A stretch of 64,000 bases of DNA from Tetramitus jugosus (Eukaryota; Heterolobosea; Eutetramitea; Acrasida; Vahlkampfiidae): assembly GCA_937625935.1 (NCBI GenBank), contig OW569374.1, positions 1 through 64,000 of the forward strand, given 5' to 3'. The position numbers were made by a program, and so were the translations under genes. The notes beneath the pieces are model-generated. The model was not told the DNA's origin and did no database searches. It saw only the letters and a program-made list of their open reading frames with translations. The number at the start of each line of letters is the position of its first letter. The first letter of the stretch is position 1. Shown here in pieces: positions 49,533-59,113 of the stretch.

Positions 49533-51731
49533 ATGAAAATGATAGCATGTGGAAGAGGCATCGAGCAAATTCTGCGTAGTGAAAGGAACAACGATGAAGA
49601 GTCAGTTGACCAACAAACGGACCAATTTCATACCATTCCCTTTGTCACTCGTCGAAGAACATCGAAGTCAAGGATGAGAACTGTCAGAGATCCCAAAATC
49701 AAACATATTGCATGTGGAAGATCCTTTGTTGTTGTCGTGACTGAGAGTGATGACATTTATACCATGGGCAGTAATCAGTATGGCCAATTGGGAATGGGAG
49801 AAAAACCTCAATTGAAGCAAGAAGAGCATGACAGTGACTCTGTCACCACTTCTCCAAACGGTGATGTCTTTGATAGATTTGTGCACATGGATTACTTGCA
49901 CGTCGAAGTAAAGTTATTGGCCTGTGGAGCAAATCATACGATTCTTGTAACGCAAGACAATGAAATGTACTCTTGCGGAGGAAACATGTTTGGAGAATGT
50001 GGATTGGGTCATTCTCACGATGCACACGAGTTTCAAAAGGTTGAGCTTGATTCTGGAATAGACAATGAGAAGAGTGAATTTATCATTGAGCAAGTGAGCT
50101 GCGGTTCAGAGCACTCGTTCATCCGAACAAGGAATCACGAGTTGTGGTCCTGTGGTCAAAATTATGCTGGTCAACTGGGATTAGGCACAATGAACAATGA
50201 AAATAGATTCCAAAAAGTGAGTTTGGAGCTCCAGGAGAATGAGAGTGATGCAGTCAGTAGAAACAATAGAGATGTTATCGAGCTGAAGCAAGTATCCTGC
50301 GGTGATAATCATACCGTGTTGCTCACGATGAACAATGAAATTTGGACATGTGGGAGCAACATTCATGGAGCTCTAGGCACTGAATCTCATTCCGAGATGA
50401 GAAAAGTATCTGATATTGTAGCCAAATTCGTGAAACTCAACGTTCACTCCATGATTGGTCGTCCAATTGAGAGTATCTATTGTGGAGAAACACATACAGT
50501 GTTACTAACAAAAGATGGTATGTTGTACACTTGCGGATCCAGTCAAAAGGGATCATTGGGACTGGATGATGTCAATTTCACGCAAGAGTTTACTCGAGTA
50601 CCGATAAAACCACTAGAGGGAGCCACTCTACCAGCAAATAGCTGTCCTATTGATTCCACAACAATCTTGTTCAAAAACAGAGATTACATCATGACATGTG
50701 GAAACAATAGACAGGAGAATCTGGGGTTGGGTCGATCGATCAGTTACTCTGGTAGATTGAGAAAACTAATACTGGATGTCGAGCCAAACATGCTTGTACA
50801 ACAAATTGCTCTCGGATCATCGATGACATTCATTGCCATTGGGCCCAAGACTCAGCAGGAGACGGTCAATTCAGGAATAGCTACCCAAGTGGCTCAAACC
50901 CAACAATTAGAAGCTGCTACACCTAGCGCCATTGAGAAACTGCAACAGGAAGTTGAGCGCAAGAACCAGGAGATTGAAATGCTCCAGAAACAGATATCTA
51001 GTACATCTGAAACTCAAGAGAGTGATTTCACGACGGTGTTAGGACCATGGCTTATAGACGGTCCTGATATCGTATTTGAAAGACCAATATCGTCTGATAC
51101 ATCATTGGGCACATGGAGTTCATCTCCCGTGCTCATGAAATCTGTACCAAAGAACACTCTGTCCTCGATTGAATTGTCCAGATTGACAGAATTAGCTACG
51201 ATACGACATCCGAATTGTCAACAATACTTGGGTTTTAACTTGACAGAGAGTGGAGACCTGCGCATCATCTATGAGTATTCCGAGTCAAATTTACATGATT
51301 TGCTACGGGCTCCCCAGGTGAGATTATCAGTGGTTGAGAAGGTGAAGCTTGCGCTCGAAGTAGCCAAAGGATTATCGTTCCTTCACAAGCGACAACCGCA
51401 ATTAGCACATGGTAACTTGACAAGTCATAGCGTGTTCTTGAATAGTAATGGATCAATGGTTAAGATTGGAGATTATCGATTGGTTATCGATCAGAATGCA
51501 ACCGTAGACCCAATATCAAATGATGTATATCAGTTCGGAATGATATTGCACGAACTGTGGTTCTGGGGACTGGTTGAGGAGAGTGAAGCTGATCTTTCAA
51601 TTAGGCACTCATTGCAGGGTCCAATGATGACCCTTCTTCATTCATGCACAGCGGAAGATCCATCTTGCAGGCTTCCAATCTCAACAATTGCTGATCAACT
51701 GCAACGTGTGATCAAGAATATGAACCTATGA
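49533..51731 (+). CDS. RCC1-repeat protein with C-terminal pseudokinase
   Basis: A 732-residue cytosolic protein without signal peptide or transmembrane helix. RCC1 repeats span about 1-445 (MKMIACGRGIEQIL; GSNQYGQLGMGEKPQ; LACGANHTILVTQDNEMYS; SCGQNYAGQLGLG; YCGETHTVLLTKDGML). A coiled coil lies at about 463-490 (LQQEVERKNQEIEMLQKQIS). The kinase-like domain is about 510-730. It keeps a Lys in VLMKSV, but the HRD motif is HGN (HGNLTSHSVFLN) and DFG is DYR (KIGDYRL), so the catalytic Asp is replaced by Asn and the DFG glycine is lost. It is therefore expected to be a scaffold or regulator. A related RCC1-kinase with an intact catalytic core is at 9-12.7 kb. Confidence 0.85.
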   Translation: MKMIACGRGIEQILRSERNNDEESVDQQTDQFHTIPFVTRRRTSKSRMRTVRDPKIKHIACGRSFVVVVTESDDIYTMGSNQYGQLGMGEKPQLKQEEHDSDSVTTSPNGDVFDRFVHMDYLHVEVKLLACGANHTILVTQDNEMYSCGGNMFGECGLGHSHDAHEFQKVELDSGIDNEKSEFIIEQVSCGSEHSFIRTRNHELWSCGQNYAGQLGLGTMNNENRFQKVSLELQENESDAVSRNNRDVIELKQVSCGDNHTVLLTMNNEIWTCGSNIHGALGTESHSEMRKVSDIVAKFVKLNVHSMIGRPIESIYCGETHTVLLTKDGMLYTCGSSQKGSLGLDDVNFTQEFTRVPIKPLEGATLPANSCPIDSTTILFKNRDYIMTCGNNRQENLGLGRSISYSGRLRKLILDVEPNMLVQQIALGSSMTFIAIGPKTQQETVNSGIATQVAQTQQLEAATPSAIEKLQQEVERKNQEIEMLQKQISSTSETQESDFTTVLGPWLIDGPDIVFERPISSDTSLGTWSSSPVLMKSVPKNTLSSIELSRLTELATIRHPNCQQYLGFNLTESGDLRIIYEYSESNLHDLLRAPQVRLSVVEKVKLALEVAKGLSFLHKRQPQLAHGNLTSHSVFLNSNGSMVKIGDYRLVIDQNATVDPISNDVYQFGMILHELWFWGLVEESEADLSIRHSLQGPMMTLLHSCTAEDPSCRLPISTIADQLQRVIKNMNL

Positions 51732-51766
51732 TCCATGTCCAATAAATGTTGAGTAAATTTTTGTTT

Positions 51767-53281
51767 TTAGCCAAGGTAGTCCAGCTTGTTTAGAATTGAC
51801 TTGGATTGTTCGAGGATGCATTGGGACAGAGCACGTTTTAGCTGCGATATCTTCGCAATAATATTGGATCTGCTCGATTGCATGTGTTCCTTTGGAGATG
51901 ACAAAGTCAGATCAAGTACAGCATCAAACAGAGTAATCAAAGTGGATTGAATAGTATCAGATTCATTCGTCCCTGACTCTGACAAAATCCTGCGCATGAT
52001 ATACTGTACAAGTGCAGGAGAATTTTGCATGTAGTCACGAATTGTATCCTCAAATAAAGTTTTCATAGTTTCTGAGCTATCTGACTCCTGAAGGATGGCT
52101 TGGAGTAGAATCAGAACAGAATCAACAACATCTTCCGACACTTCGCCATTCAAACTCTGACTGACAATCATAGAGCATGCTCCCAATAAGGATATAGTTT
52201 GATTTTCTTCTTTTCCTTCACATTCAATCTCAACAGGCTCTGTAAACCACACACGCAACATTTCAAAATCATCCTTCTCACTATACATGGAGACTATACA
52301 CTCAAAAGAGCGCAGAATGCAGTCCATTACATTTTCATTCGAGTTCTCAATGGATTGAACGAGACAACGAACCATTACATGTATTCCACTCTCCTCCTTT
52401 AAAATATTCGTCATGGAATCGTAGTCGAAATAGAAGATGTTGAGAACCAACAAGCAACAATTGAACAATAATCTCTCATTCAGTGTGTTATCCATCGTGA
52501 ACATGAGCGCAGAATAGAAGCTAACCGACTCGGATAATTGAGCTTGACTCATGAGATATATCCACTCATTCTTTTTCTGTTTGTTGTCACGGGAGCTATA
52601 GGAAGTCACCGCGGACAAGAAACGAACAATTTCACACAATACTTCTACTGAGCCGTTGCTATAGCGTTCGTACAATTGATCGTCTGAATCTTCATGCGAA
52701 TTTCCACCTCGATCCAAACAACAGACAAAATGAGCAAACAAACATTGACTCATATCACAATCTGAACCCGATTGCGCATATTGAGATGCAATCTCTTCGC
52801 TTGTTCCAGCTAAATTGGCCAAAGTACCCATCAGTACTTCAGTCAATCGATTTAATCGTTCCATTTGATCATCCTGGGCCCCCTTCTCTATGTTATTACC
52901 TTCGTCATTATCATTCTCTTTCACATCATTGAATCCTACTTGACCACCATAAGGAGCCAAGGTCAACAAACCCCGTATGATATGAACGAAAACAGATGAA
53001 CAACAGCATTGAGTATGAAGAATGAGAGCTTGTTCCTTTGAAGAGCTAATGTCCCACAAGTTACAACTCAAATCAATCATTTGTTCCAATCTCTGCCCAT
53101 TTTCAACCTTCAATTCCAGTTCAGAACTGTAGCCTTCTTTTCCCGCGCAAAGCAAATAAGCATCCCAGAGCCCGATCAACTCACCCAAAATGAGTAAGAA
53201 ATTTTCCTTTAAACCGAGACAAGGTGATGTGATGACGGGTGTCATCTCCTTTTTTTCTTGGTTCGGGTTGCACTCAGACAT
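51767..53281 (-). CDS. Armadillo-like protein, SAAL1-like
   Basis: A 504-residue, mostly helical protein. Residues about 60-190 (LCNLWDISSSKEQALILHTQ; LTEVLMGTLANLAGTSEEIA) resemble the serum-amyloid-A-like 1 (SAAL1) ARM region, in which LWDI...K....ML and LTEI..GILGN are shared. The remainder is ARM-type helical pairs (LNERLLFNCCLLVLNIFYFD; VDSVLILLQAILQESDSSE). No catalytic motif or membrane segment is seen. The role is unknown beyond protein binding. It is convergent with the RCC1-pseudokinase gene, with 35 bases between the stops. SAAL1 is a moderate-confidence call. Confidence 0.7.
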   Translation of the reverse strand: MSECNPNQEKKEMTPVITSPCLGLKENFLLILGELIGLWDAYLLCAGKEGYSSELELKVENGQRLEQMIDLSCNLWDISSSKEQALILHTQCCCSSVFVHIIRGLLTLAPYGGQVGFNDVKENDNDEGNNIEKGAQDDQMERLNRLTEVLMGTLANLAGTSEEIASQYAQSGSDCDMSQCLFAHFVCCLDRGGNSHEDSDDQLYERYSNGSVEVLCEIVRFLSAVTSYSSRDNKQKKNEWIYLMSQAQLSESVSFYSALMFTMDNTLNERLLFNCCLLVLNIFYFDYDSMTNILKEESGIHVMVRCLVQSIENSNENVMDCILRSFECIVSMYSEKDDFEMLRVWFTEPVEIECEGKEENQTISLLGACSMIVSQSLNGEVSEDVVDSVLILLQAILQESDSSETMKTLFEDTIRDYMQNSPALVQYIMRRILSESGTNESDTIQSTLITLFDAVLDLTLSSPKEHMQSSRSNIIAKISQLKRALSQCILEQSKSILNKLDYLG

Positions 53282-54139
53282 TGATGTTGTTCTTTTTGTA
53301 ACGGATCAATTTTTGAGTTTTCTCAGAGTCGGAATAAATGGAGGAGTTCGGCCAAATGATTGACGGATCGTTTTCTTGTGCACAGGAACACAAGTTGTTG
53401 AGCCTACGGGTGGGAGAGATCTTTGGTCAAAATGTAAAATGCAAGATGTTCTTACAGGGAGATCATCTGGAAGAGGTGGAAGGCCAATTTGTGGATCTGT
53501 AGCGTGTTCTCCTGCAATGGATAACAAGTTTTTGGCGACAAGATCTTTCCCAGGCGACGTGTGATCTTTCCCAAAAAAACAAACCAGCTGTTTTCATCAG
53601 CTATTTTGTTCAATTTGCTGCCAAACACAAACAAAACCACAACATACCCTAATCTTAGAAAAAAAACCCACCAGGCCTGGTGTTGCTCCAGAGAGAAGAC
53701 TTCCTCACACGAACGTTGCCCTCTCCAGGTGTTCCATTTCTGAACCACCACACAACAAAAAAAAGATTGGTATTTGCACATCCATCAGAGAGAGACAGAA
53801 GAAGAATTCCCTTTGCGAAAAACGCCCACACCCACATCACCCTTACCAAATCAAAACGCACCCAACTGAACTTGACAAAGCACAAGTATCAGCTATACTG
53901 ACTGACTCTGACAGATAGATTGCTGGACCTATACTCTACTATCCAGAGCCTCTGGACACTACCACTCGTTTTTTTTTTCATTCGAATAATTTAAACCAAC
54001 CAGAAATACAGGATAACGTTATCCAGTTTGAGAACCACAGAATATTCATCTAACAACAGCTTCCAGAAGTTCTTCCACTACCACCAGCTACGACTGCTAC
54101 TTGCAACGGACACACAACCAACTATAACCACTACGAAAA
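53282..54139. other. Long spacer, probable 5' leader of the RNA-binding gene
   Basis: Between two divergent genes. It has short overlapping frames and no domain. The last 150 bases are C/A-rich (ccaccagctacg), like a leader. A T-tract (ttttttttttc) sits near 53970. Confidence 0.5.
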
Positions 54140-55670
54140 ATGACTACAATGGAGACAAATGACACAACTACAACGACAAGCACACCTGCTGTCATGAGAA
54201 ACAACTTTAAGCAAACGGCTCCTCAGATACATGGTGAGCCTTACACTCCACTTCATTCATCAATCTCGACCAACACCAACACCAACAACAAGAAGAAGAA
54301 GCAGAGTAGTAGCACTATCAATCGTAACAACAACAATAGTGCTCAACAAAATCGATCAAGACCAGAATCGAATCGTCATTCTTCACCATCACCCCATTCC
54401 ACACCACAGAAGAGTGCGAATGCCACTGCTGCTGCTGCACAACAAACGTGTACTGGAAACACGAGTGGAACAGAGTCTAATCACAGCAGTGATCGAGCTC
54501 TCAAGAAGAACAAGAAAACAAAACTGAGCAAGAAAAAGAAAAAAATTAATTTACAACAGGTCGGTGGCGCCCAAACCCAAAATTCCGTTCACGTGCGAGC
54601 CATATCTCCGCCACCTGTAGAGTACCGCTTCTCTCCATCGGTCCAGTCATTAGAGGAGGATCAGCACCAATTTGAAGAGGTGCTAGAAGGGGATACAGAG
54701 ACACAATGGCAAGATATAGAGAGTGAATCCATGGTCAATTCTCTGTATGTTACACCTGGAGAAGGCACTGGTAGCCCTTCGTATCAACCCAGGTCAGCAT
54801 ACACGGTTTTTGTTGGTGGTATATCCTACAAGGCCGATGAGGATAATTTGAAACAGTTCTTTGACCAGTATGGAGAGGTTGTTGAAGTGAAGCTCATTAG
54901 AGACAAGAATAATGCCAATCAATCGAAAGGGTATGTCTTTTTCAGTTCGTCTCCTTGTAGCTTCACGTGTGGTAGCTACCACATCTTTGTGTTTTGCCGT
55001 TGTTTGTTTGATGAATGTACTAACCAAAATTTGGTGTTAACTTTATTAGATATGGATTTGTAATGTTTAGAGAGATAGCTCAGGCTGAAGCTGTGAAGCG
55101 ACAACACTCGCTCTTCTTTATGGGCAAAACGGTATGAAGATTCTGTCTTTTATTTATTCTGTTCATGTATTCAAGTCGAAACTAACTTTGTACGAACATA
55201 CCGTAAATTGTTTGATACATTAGATGAATGTTGGTGATGCTTTCAAAGGTGGATCAAATGGACGACCATCGATCAATCATCCCAATGCTCACAACCTATT
55301 GTACATTCCATCGAACAATGGCTACTATCCAGGATCTTACTTTAACCCTCACCATCTCCAACAGCCACCACAGCAACCTCAGCAGTTTATGCCGCATCAT
55401 TTGACTCCCTTGTCTCCACAACAACAGCAGCAAATTCACCAACAACCAGCTGCAGCCATGTCCACCTTCATGTATCCACCACCCTATCACATGTACAACT
55501 ATTCTTCCATGTATTATTCGCAACAGGTGACAAGTGTACAATCGCCATCTCCTTCACAGTCACCACCGCAAGCACCCTCATACGCATATGTTGCTCCTCA
55601 TGTCTGGACTCCAATACAACAGCAGCAACAACAACAGCAGCAATACTCTTCCCATTATGCCCAAGAATAA
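54140..55670 (+). CDS. RRM RNA-binding protein, BOULE/DAZ-like, 3 exons
   Basis: Exons are 54140-54930, 55050-55131 and 55224-55670, giving 439 residues. The introns are 119 and 92 nt, with GTATGT/TTAG and GTATGA/TTAG boundaries. Both junctions are in frame, and the first falls inside RNP1 so that only the spliced form reads KGYGFVMF. The RRM (about 220-310) has RNP2 TVFVGGIS, then YGEVVEVKLIRDK, and SLFFMGKTMNVGDAFK after it. The end FFMGKTMNVGDA is close to the LFFKGKKLNIGPA of BOULE/DAZ proteins, translational regulators in germ cells. The N-terminus is Asn/Thr/Lys-rich; the C-terminus is Pro/Gln/His/Tyr-rich with poly-Gln. It probably binds mRNA and regulates translation. Confidence 0.83.
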
Positions 55671-55776
55671 CAAAGTCTATTCTCTGAGGGGTTGTGACCA
55701 AATGGAGTCGTGCTGTTGTATGAAAACCACATAATAAATGTTATTTCATCTGTCAATTTACATAATAAAAACTTGT

Positions 55777-57306
55777 TTATTGGATTGTTGTTTCTGCTTG
55801 AGTTGCTGCTCGAGCTGCACGTCTCTTTCTGATATGACCCCAGATGGACACAAGCGTCAAGAGGATAGTACTAATGTTGTTCAGGATGTAGAGCACAATA
55901 TTCACCTTGAGATATTGACCATCGAGACGATGCTCCACATATGCATTCAATCCTCCTGCTGAGAATGCAGTCAATCCTGAAATGCTGAGTCCAACACAAA
56001 ACACTGTGAATGAACTCTGGGCAGGATAAACAGCCAAAATGTGATCCAACACCACAATGAACAATGCGACACGCCATAAGACGAACATCACAAATGTTAC
56101 ATATTGCAGGTTCGAGTTTGGTATCAAAGAAGTAATGCTCCATGTAATGTTGAGTCCAACCAGAATCAAAAACGAGACATAGGGTCTATCTGCAAAGAAT
56201 CCCTTGACATATCCGAGTAGAACGGCACCAGCAGTGCCAATCACAGGCAAAAAGACGGACAACACTGTGATTTGAGTGGCAATTGTGTGAGGATTCGACG
56301 TAATGTTCATCAACTGTTCAGTCACAGTAGACAAGTAGAATGTCTGTGTATAGATTCCTGTTGCCAATAGGAAATAAATACAGATCAACTCCAATCCAAA
56401 GCTCTGATAGAGACCTTGGAAGTATGCGCGTGCATAATTGCGGAGTCGAGTGGTACGAGATAGTACTTGCTCAGCCACTTCTTCTTCCTCTTCTTTGCTT
56501 GCAACGAGAGCTTCTCTCTCCTCTCCCTTGCCCACGAATTCAAATGAGAAGGGAACATGGACGACACAGTAGGGCAGTAGCACTACGAGAACAGTAGAAA
56601 AGTACAAGAACATTTCCATCATTGAGATCTTGGTCTTAAAGTAAATGAGATTGAATATGAGAGCAACCAGAGTCGATAAATCCCACGTGGCATTCAATAT
56701 AGCAACAATCATGGATCCCTCTCTCTCCGATCTCGCATAACCTCTCAATCTCATGAGATTCATGTTCATCACAGCACCACACAGAACGAGAGCCAACGAG
56801 GATGGAATAAACATGTCCACTCGTTTGATCTTGGGCGCAAGAGCAAACATGATACAACCCGCGCCCCAAATAATACTATTGACAACCATGAGAGATCTAG
56901 GATAGACACCAAATGCATCGACAAGGAAACCTATGATAATGGCACCACCATTGGCACCTGCAGGTGTTGTTTGACCCAAAAAATTAAGTCTCAGGTTCTG
57001 CTTCTCGCACAAGGGAACTGCAGTCATGTTTTTGGGGCGAATTTGACCACCAAATTTCGAGCTGACAGCACTGACAAGTGACAGATAGTCCATTTCAAAC
57101 CATGGGTATGCTCCTAACCTTGGTATCATGGCTCTTGTCGTATTTACAGGTGGTTCATGGCATAGATCACTGTACAGACCTTCGTTAATAAAGATGGGTT
57201 TCAAGGCAGGATAGGCAAAGAAAAATCCACTGGTCAAAAACAGGAAAAAAGCACCGGCGAGGACACGAGGCCACAGAGAGGCCACGGGTGACTTTAGGCG
57301 CTGCAT
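55777..57306 (-). CDS. Major facilitator superfamily transporter, SLC43-like
   Basis: A 509-residue membrane protein of about 12 helices in two halves. The first half has LAGAFFLFLTSGFFFAYPAL and a long loop with Cys residues. The pattern AGANGGAIIIGFLVDAFGVY and PRSLMVVNS is a motif-A-like loop between helices 2 and 3. The central loop is acidic (KEEEEEVAEQV). The SLC43/LAT3 family is the nearest guess, from the conserved GFLVDAFG and loop pattern; no substrate is assignable. The start was set at MQRLKSPVASLW; the upstream Met would add 48 unstructured residues. Confidence 0.72.
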   Translation of the reverse strand: MQRLKSPVASLWPRVLAGAFFLFLTSGFFFAYPALKPIFINEGLYSDLCHEPPVNTTRAMIPRLGAYPWFEMDYLSLVSAVSSKFGGQIRPKNMTAVPLCEKQNLRLNFLGQTTPAGANGGAIIIGFLVDAFGVYPRSLMVVNSIIWGAGCIMFALAPKIKRVDMFIPSSLALVLCGAVMNMNLMRLRGYARSEREGSMIVAILNATWDLSTLVALIFNLIYFKTKISMMEMFLYFSTVLVVLLPYCVVHVPFSFEFVGKGEEREALVASKEEEEEVAEQVLSRTTRLRNYARAYFQGLYQSFGLELICIYFLLATGIYTQTFYLSTVTEQLMNITSNPHTIATQITVLSVFLPVIGTAGAVLLGYVKGFFADRPYVSFLILVGLNITWSITSLIPNSNLQYVTFVMFVLWRVALFIVVLDHILAVYPAQSSFTVFCVGLSISGLTAFSAGGLNAYVEHRLDGQYLKVNIVLYILNNISTILLTLVSIWGHIRKRRAARAATQAETTIQ

Positions 57307-57647
57307 TTCTCGTTTGTTGTTGTTTGTTGTTGTGTTGCTTTCGTTTTTTGTAATGTTTTTTTGGTGTTTCAGATCAACTTGTGGGCGCGGAAATACGAAC
57401 GGCTTTCGATATTTTTTGACACTCGCGTGATTGGGGCCAAGCAGCACCACAGTTCTTGCGAGAAATGGTGTTCAAAGCTGAATGGCCGAAGTTTGATAGC
57501 AATTCACATGTGTCCCGTGAGCAATTGCACAAGATCCTTCCTCTGAAGGCTGTTGGGTTTCTTCTACACCATTCGATTGCCTAAGCTCAATCAACTGGAC
57601 TACGTCTAGCTTTCCACTTTGAATTCAGCTGTCAAAAGAGCTTAAAA
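57307..57647. other. Intergenic: promoter of MFS gene and flank
   Basis: T-rich sequence (tttgttgttgtgttg) just upstream of the MFS gene, then a GC-richer segment without a gene. Confidence 0.5.
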
Positions 57648-58058
57648 CTAGTATATAAAATTATTCGCTGCAAGATTAATTTGATCGTTGTAGCCCAACA
57701 ATTTTATGGTCTCCAAGTTCCGGTATTCGCCATTGTGCTGACTGCATACACTAATGAATTCTTTGTTCAACAACTCTGGTAGGTAGCTTGGATGATCCAG
57801 TAGTAGCTTTACCAAAGGTGTCCGGTAGCATTTCCTTGGTCAGGCGAACGGGTTTGTATACAATGGAATTGTAACATTGCCAGCGTTACTCGCCAGGAAC
57901 TTAGGACTTTCGTGCACGCCAATAGTCTTACTTTCTTCGTCCGATAAACAGAGTGGATGCCTCAATCGGAGAGCCAAAGCTCTATTGGATGATTCGCTTC
58001 TCTCAACTTTGAATCGGCTGGAGTAGATTCTGGTCTTGGATTGGTCATTTCGGCTCAT
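57648..58058 (-). pseudogene. Ankyrin-repeat pseudogene with in-frame TGA
   Basis: One minus-strand frame of 137 codons, interrupted by a single TGA after codon 72 and closed by TAG. The part after the TGA reads RTPLVKLLLDHPSYLPELLN and ETIKLLGYNDQINLA, typical of ankyrin repeats (TPLxxLL). The first 72 codons have no recognised fold. It is either a decayed gene or a fragment of a larger ankyrin gene. Confidence 0.6.
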
Positions 58059-58270
58059 TTTCTTTCAGCTCATGATTTTCCGTCGCTTGTATTTTGATTT
58101 TGATTCCAACCAACTTGCCAAAAGAGGAACATCCGATAAAAAGTCCTGTGGAGAAACGGCCGATCTCCATGCTGGCGGTTAGGTGCACTGTTCTTTCAAG
58201 TACAATCATAGACTTTTATCAAACAAATCAACCGCACCATCGTCAATACTATCCAAGAACCAGTCACAGT

Positions 58271-58927
58271 ATGAAACCGTTATTAAGAGTATTGATAAGC
58301 ACATTTTTGTTGCTGCTTCTGTTCATTCATCAACAGAAACAGTTCACTCTGGGACAGCAACTAATATCCTTTGGTCAGAGTATTCGATATGATCCAACAT
58401 CTGGTCCTGCATCATACAAGTTGAGCTTGACTGGGGATCGATTTGTACAGTTTGATATAAATTCTGCCAGTGGACTTGCTTTCAGGTTCAATATCGCAAG
58501 GTTGGATCAAAATCCTTTTAATTCATCCTCTGCTCCAGACAATTTAAATGAGTTGGGATTCTTCCGATTTGAGATTGAGCTCAACGCACCAGAGTTTTTT
58601 GAAGGAGCTGTTGCTTACAGGTATGAACAAGCAGAATTGATGCATAACGATACATCTGTCAGCGCTATAGTGTATGTTCCAAGTTCAAGGTCATGGCAAG
58701 TCAGAGGAACAACTTCACACAGCACTTCGAATGTGGCATCTGCAGCCGTGAGTAATCAGGATTTTGTTTCCTCCTCGGATATTTTCTTTGGTTTCATTGA
58801 AAACCCTAGCATAGATATTCAAGGAGGTGATTCATCCGACTCCAAATCAGTGCACGACATACGGTCTGGAATATCGATACAACTCTCCTTCATGATCATA
58901 CTCGGAGTTTTATTGGCGGTGTTTTGA
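58271..58927 (+). CDS. Secreted or GPI-anchored-type surface protein
   Basis: A 218-residue protein with a signal peptide (MKPLLRVLISTFLLLLLFIH) and a C-terminal hydrophobic tail (LSFMIILGVLLAVF) preceded by a Ser/Asp-rich spacer and possible omega-site residues. That is the pattern of a GPI-anchored precursor. The middle has extended strands (RFQFDINSASGLAF-like stretch; AVAYRYEQAELMHN) and N-glycosylation sites (NSS, NDT). There is no Cys-rich domain, so the fold is not assignable. The start at MKPLLRVL gives a clean signal peptide; upstream codons in the frame are unlikely. Confidence 0.7.
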   Translation: MKPLLRVLISTFLLLLLFIHQQKQFTLGQQLISFGQSIRYDPTSGPASYKLSLTGDRFVQFDINSASGLAFRFNIARLDQNPFNSSSAPDNLNELGFFRFEIELNAPEFFEGAVAYRYEQAELMHNDTSVSAIVYVPSSRSWQVRGTTSHSTSNVASAAVSNQDFVSSSDIFFGFIENPSIDIQGGDSSDSKSVHDIRSGISIQLSFMIILGVLLAVF

Positions 58928-59113
58928 GGGGAGCATCCCTTTCAAACGTCGAAAGAAAAACCCAAAACAATCGATCTGTTGTCCATATTCCAAGTGTGAC
59001 AACTGCGAACACCTCATCCAACAGGCCATTTGACCTTCACTCGAAGAAAATAAAAAGTAGCCATTCAGTACTGAAACACACAACTTACCAACATACCACC
59101 ACACAACACACAC

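Noticed and set aside
53300-53560. Overlapping opposite-strand frames with PTGGRD/PPVGST-like stretches
   Set aside because: Mirror translations of one GC-richer segment; no domain, no leader, and each under 80 codons.
54564-54582. CCCAAACCCAAAATT inside the RNA-binding gene as telomere relic
   Set aside because: Only two units and in a coding frame (AQTQNS); likely chance.
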